From Campylobacter majalis (lineage in GTDB: Bacteria > Campylobacterota > Campylobacteria > Campylobacterales > Campylobacteraceae): DNA of 64,000 bases. A program made the translations under genes and the position numbers. The stretch spans positions 23,396-87,395 of the forward strand of contig NZ_CAJHOF010000008.1 in assembly GCF_905120465.1 (NCBI RefSeq), written 5' to 3'. The notes beneath the pieces were generated by a model that worked only from the letters and a program-made list of their open reading frames with translations, was not told where the DNA came from and did no database searches. This document shows, piece after piece, positions 37,503 to 47,683 of this stretch. How positions within the stretch are numbered: the first letter of the stretch is position 1; the number at the start of each line of letters is the position of its first letter.

Positions 37503-38060
37503 ATGAAAAAATTTACATCATTATCTTTGGCATGTCTTTTTGTTGCGAGTGCGTTTGCAGCAAATGAAGTGTATTATATCAAGGCAAACGGTGAGTTTGG
37601 CAAACAACTAAGCGAAATAGCAAAACAATACGCCAATGACAATAATACAAAAGTAGAAATTTTCGTCGATGAAGACCCACGAAAATATAAAGATACTAGA
37701 ATTTTAAAAACAGGAGTAAACAAAAAAGGCCACTATTCTGCTTCACTAGGCAAAGAGCTATATGAAAAAGACTGTGCTAGTTGTCATGGTATAAACGCAG
37801 AAAAACGTATGGGCAAGACTGCTCTAAAAGATATGAGTGCCAAAGATATCGAAGATAGCATGATAATGTATCGTAACGACTCTAGCTTTGGCGGAAGCAT
37901 GAGAACCGTTATGCAAAATAAAGCAAAAACTATATCAAACAGCAATTTAGGTGCAATAATCGCTCATCTAAAAGGCAAAGATGCATTTGCAAGCGAGATA
38001 AATGAGAGCGAAAATAAGCCAGTCTCAACACAAAAACAACAAGGAAGTTATCTAAGATAA
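37503..38060 (+). CDS. periplasmic c-type cytochrome (185 aa)
   Basis: I start at the ATG at 37503, which follows AAGGA and opens a clean signal peptide (MKKFTSLSLACLFVASAFA). The mature protein has one heme-binding CASCH (91-95) and a later Met-containing segment (GGSMRTVMQNKA, 130-141) that may supply the axial ligand. An N-terminal extension (about 20-75) lacks known motifs and the C-terminus is low-complexity. It probably carries electrons in the periplasm; the redox partner is not evident from neighbours. Confidence 0.85.
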   Translation: MKKFTSLSLACLFVASAFAANEVYYIKANGEFGKQLSEIAKQYANDNNTKVEIFVDEDPRKYKDTRILKTGVNKKGHYSASLGKELYEKDCASCHGINAEKRMGKTALKDMSAKDIEDSMIMYRNDSSFGGSMRTVMQNKAKTISNSNLGAIIAHLKGKDAFASEINESENKPVSTQKQQGSYLR

Positions 38061-38067
38061 TAAATTC

Positions 38068-38096
38068 GCCTTTAAGCTATCAATAAGGCTTTTTAA
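38068..38096 (+). terminator. terminator after the cytochrome gene
   Basis: GCCTT and AAGGC arms around a 12-base loop, followed by TTTTT, begin 7 bases after the stop. The stem is short but the T-run supports it. Confidence 0.55.
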
Positions 38097-38415
38097 GCAA
38101 GAATTTAGCAAAACACAAGGTCTTTCTATCTTGTTTGCACTCAAAAAAGCTATAAAAAGCCTTTTATGTCTTAGCTCGTGTTTGTAGCAGTCTTACATTA
38201 CTAATAGGTTTTGCTAAATTTGCCTATACTGTAAGCAAAACATGGACGAATATGACTTAAGTTTAAACCAAAGCAAGCTTATAATAATCACTATCTAAAA
38301 TAAAAATTTTAAGATTTTATACTAAATTTGTAGTTTTATCTGCTAAAATTCTTAAATTTCACAATAATTTTGATAGAATTTAAAATTATAAAAATTTTAC
38401 TATTAAAGGAACTAG
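38097..38415. other. intergenic region before pgsA
   Basis: About 320 AT-rich bases. A likely -10 (GATAGAAT near 38370) sits upstream of pgsA with AAAGGAA before its ATG. No gene or mobile element is recognised. Confidence 0.5.
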
Positions 38416-38952
38416 ATGATAAACCTACCAAATATTTTAGCCTTTTTTAGAGTATTGCTTGCACCTGTGATGTTTTTTATACTTATTAATCTGCCACATA
38501 TCGCACCACAGATACACATTAGCTGGATAAATTACTTTGCTGGACTTATATTTGTTATTGCTTCAGTAACCGATTTTTTTGACGGATACATTGCTCGTGC
38601 TTGGGATCAAAAAACAAAACTTGGTGCCGTGCTTGATCCACTAGCAGATAAGATGCTCATACTTGCGGCATTTTTGGGGTTAATGATGATGGATAGAGCC
38701 AATGCTTGGGCTGTATATCTTATATTAATACGTGAGTTTTTCATCACTGGTTTTCGCGTCGTAATGGCTAGTGATGGTATCGAAGTTTCAGCCTCAATGG
38801 CTGGCAAAATAAAAACTGTAATCCAAATGATAGCAATTGGTTGGCTTATAATGCAATGGCGTGGTGCTGAAATTTTACTATGGATATCTGTTATAATAAC
38901 GCTATATTCAGGCTATGAATATGTAAGAGCCTACATAAAAGAAAAAAAGTAA
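38416..38952 (+). CDS. pgsA: phosphatidylglycerophosphate synthase
   Basis: Makes phosphatidylglycerol phosphate from CDP-diacylglycerol and glycerol-3-phosphate in the inner membrane. The 178-aa protein has several membrane helices and the CDP-alcohol phosphotransferase signature, D-x2-DG-x2-AR-x8-G-x3-D-x3-D, in FFDGYIARAWDQ followed by KLGAVLDPLADK (about 54-77). Length and motif are normal for PgsA. Confidence 0.95.
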   Translation: MINLPNILAFFRVLLAPVMFFILINLPHIAPQIHISWINYFAGLIFVIASVTDFFDGYIARAWDQKTKLGAVLDPLADKMLILAAFLGLMMMDRANAWAVYLILIREFFITGFRVVMASDGIEVSASMAGKIKTVIQMIAIGWLIMQWRGAEILLWISVIITLYSGYEYVRAYIKEKK

Positions 38953-39192
38953 TTTTTACAATCGGCTGAAATTTATCTCATTTTAAAACAACAAAAGGAT
39001 TGTTTTTAAAATTTTTAACTATTTTTCATAGATAAGATTATCGCACAAAAATCATCAATAGCCATCTTTTAAAAATAAAACAATTTTTATATAAATTTAA
39101 ACAAATATTTAGTTTTAAAAATCGCAAAATCATCTTAATATAAATACAATATTTTGAAATTATATTAAAATTTTGCAATAAATTAACAACAG

Positions 39193-39990
39193 CTATCTTT
39201 TGTCCTTTAAACGCTCTTTGTTTAGTCCGCTTTCTATACGTCTTATCTCCTCTTCGCCAGTTCTTACAAGTTGGTTATCAAACTCCAAAGCCTTCTTATC
39301 TATCTTATTTGGATACTCAACATTTGATAAAATATACTTAAATATATTAATTCTTGCACTTTTTTTATCATCAGAGCTAACTATAGTCCATGGTGCTATC
39401 GGAGTGTTTGACGATAAAAGCATTGAGTATTTTGCGACCGAATACTGATCCCATAATTCTTGAGAACGCTTATCAACTGCAGAAATTTTAAACTGTTTTA
39501 AAGGGTCTGTTATACGCTCTTTAAATCTTCTTTTTTGCTCTTCCTTGCTAACAGAGAGATAAAATTTAAAAAATTTTATTCCAGAATTTATTATCATCTC
39601 TTCAAATCTAGGTACCTCGCGTAAAAATTCCTTATGCTCAGCCTGAGTACAAAACCCCATCACAGGCTCAACTCCAGCCCTATTATACCAAGACCTATCA
39701 AATATCACTATCTCTCCAGCACTTGGCAAATGAGCAACATATCGTTGAAAATACCACTGTGTTTTTTCAACGTCACTTGGTTTTTCAAGTGCAACCACAC
39801 GACAACCACGTGGATTTAAATGCTCAATTAGGCGTTTTATGCAACCGCCCTTACCTGCCGCGTCACGCCCCTCCATTATAATAAGCACTCTTAAACCATT
39901 GTTTTTAACGTGATTTTGAAATTTCAAAAGCTCTATTTGCAGTGTTTTTAACTCTTTAAGATATTGTGTTTTTGGCATACGCTTTATCAT
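39193..39990 (-). CDS. ppk2: polyphosphate kinase 2 family protein
   Basis: PPK2 enzymes move phosphate between polyphosphate and nucleotides. The 265-aa protein has Walker A GRDAAGKGG (41-49), a Walker B-type FDRSWYNRAGVEPVMGF (97-113) and the lid-like EEQKRRFKERITDPLKQ segment, all typical of one-domain PPK2. The ATG at 39990 is supported by AAAGG 7 bases before it. It converges on pgsA and diverges from dsbD. Class within PPK2 (NDP or NMP kinase) cannot be read with certainty. Confidence 0.95.
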   Translation of the reverse strand: MIKRMPKTQYLKELKTLQIELLKFQNHVKNNGLRVLIIMEGRDAAGKGGCIKRLIEHLNPRGCRVVALEKPSDVEKTQWYFQRYVAHLPSAGEIVIFDRSWYNRAGVEPVMGFCTQAEHKEFLREVPRFEEMIINSGIKFFKFYLSVSKEEQKRRFKERITDPLKQFKISAVDKRSQELWDQYSVAKYSMLLSSNTPIAPWTIVSSDDKKSARINIFKYILSNVEYPNKIDKKALEFDNQLVRTGEEEIRRIESGLNKERLKDKR

Positions 39991-40075
39991 TATTATACCT
40001 TTAAGAAAAATATAATTTAAATTTTACTACAAATTTAAATTATATCGGTAAAATAACTTATTTAAAGGGAGCAAG

Positions 40076-41782
40076 ATGTTACAAAAAGTAATCTTTTATA
40101 TTGTGTTATCATTTTCATTTGTGTATGCTAATGTCTTAAATTTGGACGAGGCATTTGATATAAAATACACAAGCGACAAAGATGGAATTGAGTTTAAATT
40201 TGGTTTAGGGCAAGACATTTACATCTACAAAGAGACGTTTGATGTAAAAATTTCAAACCAAAGCATACTAAAAATGCTAAATTTGCCAAAACCGCAAATT
40301 TCAAATGAATATGAAATTTATATGCAAGATTTTAATATATTTATACCAATAAATTTGATAAAATCCTACATACAAAACGGCAACAATAAACTAATCTTAG
40401 AGTATCAAGGTTGTGCCGAAAATGGAATATGCTATCGTCCGCAATTTAAGCAATTTCATCTAACCCAAAACTACGACAAAATAACATTAAAAGAGTTAAA
40501 TTTAAACGATGATGAAATTTCAGACGAGCAAAGTATCGCAAATACACTTTTAAACAGTGGATTTTTCGTAGCATTAATAACGTTTTTTGGCTTTGGTTTG
40601 ATGCTATCGCTAACACCATGTGTTTTTCCGATGATTCCGATACTTTCAAGCATAATAATAGCCAAAAACAAAAGCATGAGTGTTAAAAATGGATTTTTAC
40701 TTTCATTTGTATATGTTGTAGCCATGAGTCTTGCATATGCCATAGCTGGGGTAATAGCGTCATATATTGGTTCAGGTGTTAGCAGTATGCTACAAAACTC
40801 CTATATTTTAGGATTTTTTGCTTTTATTTTTGTAATTCTTGCATTTAGTATGTTTGGATTTTATGATATTAAGCTTCCTAGTAAATTTGAAAATAGCATA
40901 AATACAAACTCAAACAAAATAGGTGGTTTTATAGGTGTATTTATCATGGGTTTTGCCTCGGCACTTGTTGTATCTCCTTGCGTGGCTGCACCACTAGCAG
41001 GAGCGTTACTATATATTTCACAAAGTGCAAACGTGCTATATGGCGGAATAATGCTATTTGTAATGGGACTTGGAATGGGCGTTCCACTACTGATAATAGG
41101 TGCAACATCTGGTAGAATTTTGCCACGTCCTGGCAAGTGGATGGATATGATAAAAATTTCATTTGGATTTATTATGCTGTTAATGTCAATATGGATATTG
41201 GCAAGGGTAATACCGCCATTTTACCAGTTAGTCGCTTATGGCGTAGTAGGTGTAGTTTGGGCAGTGTATTTAGGGGCGTTTGATGTCGCAAATAGTGGCG
41301 TCATCAAACTTAAAAAATCACTTGCAATTTTGATTTTTATCTACTCTATAATGCTTATAGTTGGTGGTTTTATTGGTGGCAAAAATCCACTATCGCCACT
41401 TGAAAACATTACTACAAGCACAAACAAAAGCGAATTAAAATTTCAAAAAATATCAAACATAGATGAGCTATTAGACACTATAAATAGCTCTACTAAACCA
41501 GTTTTGGTTGATTTTTGGGCAAGTTGGTGCGTAAGTTGTTTAGAGTTAGACAATAAGACTTTTAGCGATCCAGATGTAATAAAAAGACTTAGTGAATTTA
41601 ACCTTGTAAAAATAGACGTAACTGAAAATTCATCCAAAAATAGAGAAATTTTAAGGTACTTTTCATTAATTGATCCTCCAGCAATTTTATTTTTTAACAA
41701 CACAAATGAGCTAAAATCAAAACGCATCATTGGCTATATAAATCCCAAAGATTTTATAAATAAGATATCTGATATAGATTAA
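40076..41782 (+). CDS. dsbD: thiol:disulfide interchange protein DsbD
   Basis: Carries reducing power across the inner membrane to periplasmic thioredoxin-like proteins, including cytochrome c maturation factors. The 568-aa protein is complete: signal peptide (1-18), periplasmic alpha domain with C113 and C119 (GCAENGICY), a membrane domain with conserved LTPCVFPMIPIL and VSPCVAAPLAGAL, and a C-terminal thioredoxin domain with WASWCVSC at about 481-488. A GGAG-type site lies just before the ATG. Confidence 0.95.
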   Translation: MLQKVIFYIVLSFSFVYANVLNLDEAFDIKYTSDKDGIEFKFGLGQDIYIYKETFDVKISNQSILKMLNLPKPQISNEYEIYMQDFNIFIPINLIKSYIQNGNNKLILEYQGCAENGICYRPQFKQFHLTQNYDKITLKELNLNDDEISDEQSIANTLLNSGFFVALITFFGFGLMLSLTPCVFPMIPILSSIIIAKNKSMSVKNGFLLSFVYVVAMSLAYAIAGVIASYIGSGVSSMLQNSYILGFFAFIFVILAFSMFGFYDIKLPSKFENSINTNSNKIGGFIGVFIMGFASALVVSPCVAAPLAGALLYISQSANVLYGGIMLFVMGLGMGVPLLIIGATSGRILPRPGKWMDMIKISFGFIMLLMSIWILARVIPPFYQLVAYGVVGVVWAVYLGAFDVANSGVIKLKKSLAILIFIYSIMLIVGGFIGGKNPLSPLENITTSTNKSELKFQKISNIDELLDTINSSTKPVLVDFWASWCVSCLELDNKTFSDPDVIKRLSEFNLVKIDVTENSSKNREILRYFSLIDPPAILFFNNTNELKSKRIIGYINPKDFINKISDID

Positions 41783-42143
41783 ATTTAAGCTTGATTTAGC
41801 AAATTCACGTTTCATGTTTGGTTTTATACAATTATACGCATTATATTTGATTTGCTAATAAAGAATAAATTTAAATATAGACATTATTTTATTTACAAAG
41901 CAAATAATTAGCAGGTTTTATAAGATTTGCAAATTTTAAAGTCATTATAATAATTAAACCTATATTTCTTTGTATAAACACTATTTGTTTTAAAAAATGA
42001 GCAAAAACAAATATTTTTTCTTTATATCTAAGCAGTTGCGAAGTAGTTCTTGGAAAGCTACGAGCGTTAGCGAAGTAGAAAACAAAGCAATACACTAATT
42101 TTAAACTTTAAAAATTAAGCTAAATTCTATATTTATACATAAT
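41783..42143. other. intergenic region containing a dispersed repeat
   Basis: About 360 bases between dsbD and acpS (convergent). The only recognised item is the GCGAAGTAG-type repeat at 42049-42083. Reading frames here have no ribosome sites or protein-like composition. Confidence 0.5.
42049..42083 (+). repeat. dispersed short repeat, copy 1
   Basis: The core CTACGAGCGTTAGCGAAGTA at 42058-42077 recurs in related form at 52881-52913 and, inverted, at 53495-53516. The first two copies also share the flanking TTCTT and trailing A-run, giving roughly 33 similar bases. Confidence 0.65.
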
Positions 42144-42494
42144 TCAAAAAGTTTGTAAAGCAACCACCGCTATGGCAAAATCACCATCATGTGTTATACT
42201 AATAGAAGTTGATTTTATACTAAAATCTTGCATAATTTTACTTGAAAATTTTAGCATCGGAGCATTTTTATTTGTTTTAGATATCAAAATATCCTTAAAT
42301 CCACACTCTGCACCAATGCCTACGCCAAGTGCCTTACTAGCAGCTTCTTTTGCTGCCCAAAGCCCAGCTATACTAGCATCATTTTTTACATTTTTTATCT
42401 CATCATCACTTAAAAAGCGTTTTAAAAAATCATCTCCAAAACGCTCTTTAAGCTTTGAAATTCTAGAAATTTTAACTAAATCTACGCCAATCAT
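42144..42494 (-). CDS. acpS: holo-[acyl-carrier-protein] synthase
   Basis: Transfers 4'-phosphopantetheine from CoA to acyl carrier protein. The 116-aa protein has [11 protein letters not shown] at the start (metal-binding Asp) and the conserved [13 protein letters not shown] near 44-56. It overlaps fliL by 4 bases, the same fliL-acpS order as C. jejuni. Confidence 0.96.
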   Translation of the reverse strand: MIGVDLVKISRISKLKERFGDDFLKRFLSDDEIKNVKNDASIAGLWAAKEAASKALGVGIGAECGFKDILISKTNKNAPMLKFSSKIMQDFSIKSTSISITHDGDFAIAVVALQTF

Positions 42495-43024
42495 TGCACG
42501 ACAAAGTCGGTAAAATATATATTTTTGATATAGCCGTCGCTTAACACCTCATTTATCATGCCAACTATCTCATCTTTAAGCTTATCTTTGCCTTTTGCTG
42601 TGCTAACTTCTTCAAAGGTTTTAGATGATAATGTGCGTATGATTATATCGCGCAAAAGTGCTTTTTTCTTATCTAATTCTGCCGCTAACGGCTCAGCACT
42701 TTGCTCTAAATCAATCTTAGTTTTTAAAAATCTCGAACCATTTTCACTAAGTAAATTTACAATAAATTGATCAAGCGGATATATAGGTCCCATATTCATA
42801 TAATCACTACTTCTTTTGCCCGGTTGCCTAGCTGGTACAGACGTGCTTTGCTGTGTTTGCATTGCCATTTGCTGTTGTTGAGCATTTTCATCATCACCTG
42901 AAAGCAAAAACACTATCAAACCACCAACTACCAACAACAAAACCAAAACTACCGCTATAATTGCTATCAGTAGTCCATTGCCACCTTTTTTACTCTCTTT
43001 TACTTCTTTTTCTTCATCTGCCAT
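42491..43024 (-). CDS. fliL: flagellar basal body-associated protein FliL
   Basis: A single-pass inner-membrane protein near the flagellar stator. The 177-aa protein has a short charged cytoplasmic N-terminus, a transmembrane helix (about 17-42) and a periplasmic domain with [20 protein letters not shown] near 76-95. The linker (50-70) is Gln-rich. AAGGAG precedes the ATG. Confidence 0.93.
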   Translation of the reverse strand: MADEEKEVKESKKGGNGLLIAIIAVVLVLLLVVGGLIVFLLSGDDENAQQQQMAMQTQQSTSVPARQPGKRSSDYMNMGPIYPLDQFIVNLLSENGSRFLKTKIDLEQSAEPLAAELDKKKALLRDIIIRTLSSKTFEEVSTAKGKDKLKDEIVGMINEVLSDGYIKNIYFTDFVVQ

Positions 43025-43102
43025 AATTTCTCCTTAAAAATGCTAGATTATACCAAATTTATTAAATTTTAGGTAGTGAAAAATCGCATTATCACGCTCA
43101 AA

Positions 43103-44041
43103 CTAACTCTCACTCGCCATTTTTTCAGCTCTTGCAAGTAGCTCACGTCCGCCACGTTTTATAAATTTCTTAGCAAACTCTGCACCAGCACATTTAAAAT
43201 CAGATTTTTTAATGCTAATTTCATCGGTTAAAAACTCACTTGCATCAGGCATACCAATAACTGCTTTTATTAAAATTTCATCGCCACTTATCCTAGCACT
43301 AACGCCTATCGGTGCTTGACATCCACCATTTAAACTCGCCACAAAATCACGCTCGATTGTTGTTTCAATCACAGCATTTTCGTCATTTAAAAACTCTATT
43401 TTTTCTAAAATTTCAGGCTTAAGCACAGCCTCTATACCCAACGCACCCTGTCCCATAGCTGGTATCATATGATCTATTTCAAATGCAACTATATACTTTA
43501 CTTCATCTTTTAAATTTAGTCTATTTGCTCCAGCCATAGCCAAAATTATCGCATCAAACTCGCCATCTTTTAGCTTTTTAAGTCTAGTTTGCACATTTCC
43601 ACGAAGCGATATTATGTTTAAATCTGGTCTCATCATTAATAGTTGCATTTTGCGACGCAAACTAGTTGTCCCAACTCTTGCACCCTTTGGCAAATCATCA
43701 AAACTAGCATAATTTTGACTTATCATAGCATCTCTTACGTCCTCACGAGAACACACAGCAACCAGCCCAAGCCCCTCTGGAAAATCAACTGGCACATCTT
43801 TTAAGCTATGCACGGCCATATCGCTATCTCCGCGAAGCATGCTCTCTTCTAACTCTTTTGTAAATAGTCCCTTGCCACCGATTTTAGCCAAAGGAGTATC
43901 TAGTATCACATCGCCCTTTGTTTTCATGCCTATAAGCTCAACTTCAAGCTCTTTGTGTTTATTTTTTATTTTGTCTTTTATATGTTGGCTTTGCCACATA
44001 GCAAGAATGCTCTTTCTAGTCGCAATAGTTAGCTTTTTCAT
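43103..44041 (-). CDS. hemC: porphobilinogen deaminase
   Basis: Condenses four porphobilinogens into hydroxymethylbilane for heme synthesis. The 312-aa protein begins KKLTIATRKSILAMWQSQHI, has SDMAVHSLKDVPVDFPEGL near 75-93, and the cofactor-binding cysteine in SLNGGCQAPIGV near 240. hemA lies three genes upstream in the same minus-strand series. Its start overlaps the preceding 118-aa gene by 26 bases. Confidence 0.98.
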   Translation of the reverse strand: MKKLTIATRKSILAMWQSQHIKDKIKNKHKELEVELIGMKTKGDVILDTPLAKIGGKGLFTKELEESMLRGDSDMAVHSLKDVPVDFPEGLGLVAVCSREDVRDAMISQNYASFDDLPKGARVGTTSLRRKMQLLMMRPDLNIISLRGNVQTRLKKLKDGEFDAIILAMAGANRLNLKDEVKYIVAFEIDHMIPAMGQGALGIEAVLKPEILEKIEFLNDENAVIETTIERDFVASLNGGCQAPIGVSARISGDEILIKAVIGMPDASEFLTDEISIKKSDFKCAGAEFAKKFIKRGGRELLARAEKMASES

Positions 44042-44372
44042 CTAAACCCTTTCTTATCTTTACATTTTCGCCAGTTAGCTCATTTCTCATACTTTTTTGT
44101 GTTTTTAAATTTATAATATCGCTTAGTATTAAGTTGCCTTTTTTAAACACAACTTCGCTCTTTTTTATTTGCTTATTTGTACCTAAAATTTCAACTCTAG
44201 CACTTACAAAATGTGCCTCATATCCATCAACAAGCTCAATAATCTTATCCGTTTTAATTTCTATTAACTTTAAACGTTCATTTTTAGCATACACTTTTGA
44301 TAAATATGTATAAATATCTGATGAAAATGCCACATTAACGCACACTAATATGCTCATCAACCACTTGCACAT
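44016..44372 (-). CDS. small periplasmic or exported protein (118 aa), unknown
   Basis: I do not recognise this gene. It begins with a hydrophobic stretch (WLMSILVCVNVAFSS) that looks like a signal peptide, followed by a charged domain with likely beta strands (FVSARVEILGTNKQIKKSEV). The start is uncertain: ATG at 44372 or at 44357, both inside the fxsA end and neither with a good ribosome site. It overlaps fxsA by up to 38 bases and hemC by 26, so it is probably translationally coupled. Confidence 0.65.
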   Translation of the reverse strand: MCKWLMSILVCVNVAFSSDIYTYLSKVYAKNERLKLIEIKTDKIIELVDGYEAHFVSARVEILGTNKQIKKSEVVFKKGNLILSDIINLKTQKSMRNELTGENVKIRKGLDEKANYCD

Positions 44373-44736
44373 CTATAATCTCATCATCTTTATATCTAAA
44401 ATTTTCACTTTTTAAGTCATTACTATTTTTGTTTTTAAATACAAACGAAACTATTGCTATAATTACACCAAAAATATCGCTTAAAATCCCAGGCATAAAT
44501 AGCAAAAATCCAGCCAAGCCAAACCCAATACTACTAAAAATTTTAACAGGCGTTAAGCTAAAACCACCAATACCACCAAAACCAGCACTAAAAAGCAAAG
44601 CAATACCAACTGCAGCACTTAGTAAAATTTCAATCACCAAATAACCAAAACCATAACTAAGCACAAAAAAATAAGCCACTATAAACTCAATAATCAATAC
44701 TGGCAAAAATAGCGATCCGCCAAAACGAATTAACAT
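44335..44736 (-). CDS. fxsA: FxsA family membrane protein
   Basis: A 133-aa cytoplasmic-membrane protein with three or four hydrophobic helices between residues 5 and 100 and a charged C-terminal tail. The Gly/Phe pattern and FMPGILSDIFGVIIAI segment fit FxsA, named for suppressing phage T7 exclusion in E. coli. It overlaps proS by 7 bases; C. jejuni has the same neighbours. Biological role remains unclear. Confidence 0.85.
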   Translation of the reverse strand: MLIRFGGSLFLPVLIIEFIVAYFFVLSYGFGYLVIEILLSAAVGIALLFSAGFGGIGGFSLTPVKIFSSIGFGLAGFLLFMPGILSDIFGVIIAIVSFVFKNKNSNDLKSENFRYKDDEIIDVQVVDEHISVR

Positions 44737-46433
44737 AGTAGTTCTTTTATGTTTTTAAGAGCATCTTGGCTTTTAATCTGTGATTTTTCAAGTCCGTCAC
44801 GTTTAATAATCTCAACCACACCATCATTTAATCCCTTGCCGACCACTAAAGCATAAGGAAACCCTAAAAGTTCATAATCGTTAATTTTTACACCAAATCT
44901 CTCATTTCTATCATCAAGCATTACATTTATACCACATTTTTTTAGTTCTTGGTATAAATTTTGAGCGTAATTTACACTATTTTCATCTTTCATATTTGAA
45001 ATAACTATCATCAAGTCAAACGGAGCACATTGCTTTTTCCATATCATGCCTTTTTCATCATGACTAGCCTCGATCATTACAGCCATTAACCTACTAACGC
45101 CGATGCCATAACAGCCCATCATAAATGGCTTTGCCTTGCCGTTTTGATCTAAAAATGTAGCATTCATAGCAGATGAGTATTTATCACCAAGCATAAATAC
45201 ATGCCCTACTTCTATGCCCTTGCTCACACTTAGCACTCCTCCGCACTCAGGGCATCTATCGCCATGATTTACAGATACTAAATCCTTAAATCTATCATCA
45301 TTAAAACTACTTACACTTACACCGACATAGTGATAATCTATCTCATTTGCACCGCATATCATATTATTAGCATTTTTTAATTCATTATCTATATAAAAAT
45401 CAACACCACTTAATCCAACTGGACCACAAAAACCAGCCACCAATCCAGCATCTTTTACATCATTTTCATCAGCATCAACAAGCTCTAAAGCCCCACAAGC
45501 ATTTAATGCCTTAACATCTTGTAGCTCATCATTACCACGCACAAAAAACACAACAGCTTTTTGATACTCTTTGTAAATTGCCTTTTTTATCACAGCTTTT
45601 ATACAATAAAACTCAGCCACTTTAAAAAACTCAGCCACATCTTTTATCGTTTTAGCATTTGGCGTTAGAAATTTAGCAGCATTAGCTTCAGGTGCCGCTG
45701 CGTCGGTTACTCTTGGTTTTCTTTTTGCAGCTTCAATATTTGCAGCATATTTACAGCAATTACAGCTAACCACGTCATCTTCGCCGTTTTTAGCCAATAC
45801 TATAAATTCCTTACTCCCACTCCCACCTATCGCACCACTATCAGCAGCTACAGCTTTATATTCTAACCCTAAACGTGTTAAAATTTTGCCATAAACATCT
45901 TGCATAAGCTCAAACTCACGCCTTAAATCATCGCTACTAGCATGAAAACTATAAGCATCTTTCATCACAAACTCACGACCTCTTAATATCCCAAATCTAG
46001 GTCTTGCCTCGTCGCGAAATTTTGTATTTATCTGATATAAATTTAGTGGTAGTTGCTTGTAGCTATTTACTTTGCCACGCACCATGGCTACGGCACTTTC
46101 TTCGTTTGTAGGGCTTATAACAAAATCATTTTCTTTTCTATCTTTAAATCTTAAAAGCTCTTTTCCAAATACGTCAAATCTACCACTATCACGCCACAAC
46201 TCAGCTGACGTAACCACGCTAAAATCGACATTTAAAGCACCGGCCTCGTCCATCTCCTCTTTTATGACGCGTGAAATTTTATCAAGCATAATTTTGCCAA
46301 GCGGTAAAAAATTATAAAGTCCAGCGCCATTTTGCTCTACAAAACCCCCACGAACCAAATAAATATGGCTTGGTAAAGTCGCATCTTTTGGTGCTTCTTT
46401 GGTTGTTGGTGCATAAAATTTTGAAAATCTCAA
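44730..46433 (-). CDS. proS: prolyl-tRNA synthetase
   Basis: Class II synthetase of the bacterial type, 567 aa. Motif 2 is in FRDEARPRFGILRGREFVM near 137-155, the editing insertion occupies about 225-395, motif 3 is in GCYGIGVSRLMAVM near 430-443, and the anticodon-binding domain closes the protein. It overlaps hemA by 4 bases and fxsA by 7. Confidence 0.98.
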   Translation of the reverse strand: MRFSKFYAPTTKEAPKDATLPSHIYLVRGGFVEQNGAGLYNFLPLGKIMLDKISRVIKEEMDEAGALNVDFSVVTSAELWRDSGRFDVFGKELLRFKDRKENDFVISPTNEESAVAMVRGKVNSYKQLPLNLYQINTKFRDEARPRFGILRGREFVMKDAYSFHASSDDLRREFELMQDVYGKILTRLGLEYKAVAADSGAIGGSGSKEFIVLAKNGEDDVVSCNCCKYAANIEAAKRKPRVTDAAAPEANAAKFLTPNAKTIKDVAEFFKVAEFYCIKAVIKKAIYKEYQKAVVFFVRGNDELQDVKALNACGALELVDADENDVKDAGLVAGFCGPVGLSGVDFYIDNELKNANNMICGANEIDYHYVGVSVSSFNDDRFKDLVSVNHGDRCPECGGVLSVSKGIEVGHVFMLGDKYSSAMNATFLDQNGKAKPFMMGCYGIGVSRLMAVMIEASHDEKGMIWKKQCAPFDLMIVISNMKDENSVNYAQNLYQELKKCGINVMLDDRNERFGVKINDYELLGFPYALVVGKGLNDGVVEIIKRDGLEKSQIKSQDALKNIKELLC

Positions 46434-47683
46434 CTCTCATCCTTTATATCAAATATTAATCTCATTGCCTTGCTAATTTCATCGGCATTTTTTAACTCTG
46501 GCATTTGCTTTAATTGCATCGTCATTGGGTGCAAAAATACCCTAAAAACCTGATCAATAAACCTATATGCTTCATCTTTATCACAGTTTTTTAAATACCC
46601 TTTTTTAATAGCTTTATCTAGCTCGTTTTTAGCTACAAATTTAGCCTGTTTTCTTATAGCTTTTATGATTGGTGTGCTTAGATTAAGTCTTGTTTGTTTT
46701 AAAAACTCAGCAGTATTTTGACCAACTAACTTGTAAGCAATATTTGCTTGCTCTTCTCGCATTGCTAAATTTTTTTGAACTATCTCTTCTAAATCATCTA
46801 CAGAAAACACTTCTATATTTTCATGATTATTTAAATTTATATCTCTTGGTACAGCAATATCAAAAAAATAGCGCTTAAAATCCTTTTTTTCTACAATACT
46901 ATCATTTATAATTGCATGTGGTGCAGATGTTCCTGAAAAGATTAAATCGTATGAATTTACATACTCTTTTAATTTTAAGATCGTATCCCAATCTGCTTTA
47001 TTGCCAAGCTCATCAACTAATGCTTCAACACGCTGACTGCTTCTATTTATAATCAATACATTAGCACCATTTGATATAAGATGTTTTGCTGCCAACTCAC
47101 ACATCTCACCGGCACCAACAATCAATACCTTTTTATTTTCCAAAGAGCCAAAAATCTCTTTGGCCTTTGCAACAGCCACACTTGAAACAGAGATTGGGTT
47201 TTTAGATATTTGCGTCTCATTTCTCACACGTGCAGCACATTTTGTAGCACCCTCAACAAGAATATTTAACGCATCAGCACAAAATCCAGCATCATATGCG
47301 TATTTAAACGCCGACTTAAGCTGTCCTACTATCTGAGTTTCGCCAACCACTAAACTATCAAGCGAACTAGCCACAGCAAACAAATGATGAATGGCTCCAC
47401 TATCCTCGTATATATCAGCCCTTTCAAAAAGCTCATCTTCAAATACGCCAGAGCTGATTGCCATACATCTAAGTATATGTGCTTGAGCCTGTTTTGTATC
47501 ATCTACATATGCTAAAACCTCTACTCTATTGCAAGTGCTTAACACAAACGCTTCTTTGATATTTTTGTTTGCTTTTATTAATCTTAAAATTTGCTCTTTT
47601 TTTTCGTCAGTATCAAATGCAAGTTTCTCACGCACCGATATATCAGTATTTTTATGCGTAAAGCTAACGTTTAGATGATACAT
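46430..47683 (-). CDS. hemA: glutamyl-tRNA reductase
   Basis: First committed step of C5-pathway heme synthesis: reduces Glu-tRNA to glutamate-1-semialdehyde with NADPH. The 417-aa protein has the catalytic Cys in VLSTCNRVEVLAY (about 47-59), SLVVGETQIVGQLK near 110-123 and the NADPH-binding VLIVGAGEMCELAAKHL near 186-202. Overlaps proS by 4 bases and abuts ispB by one. Confidence 0.98.
   Translation of the reverse strand: MYHLNVSFTHKNTDISVREKLAFDTDEKKEQILRLIKANKNIKEAFVLSTCNRVEVLAYVDDTKQAQAHILRCMAISSGVFEDELFERADIYEDSGAIHHLFAVASSLDSLVVGETQIVGQLKSAFKYAYDAGFCADALNILVEGATKCAARVRNETQISKNPISVSSVAVAKAKEIFGSLENKKVLIVGAGEMCELAAKHLISNGANVLIINRSSQRVEALVDELGNKADWDTILKLKEYVNSYDLIFSGTSAPHAIINDSIVEKKDFKRYFFDIAVPRDINLNNHENIEVFSVDDLEEIVQKNLAMREEQANIAYKLVGQNTAEFLKQTRLNLSTPIIKAIRKQAKFVAKNELDKAIKKGYLKNCDKDEAYRFIDQVFRVFLHPMTMQLKQMPELKNADEISKAMRLIFDIKDES

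Noticed and set aside
41889..42095. 68-codon minus-strand frame between dsbD and acpS
   Set aside because: No ribosome site, no protein-like motif, and it overlaps the dispersed repeat.
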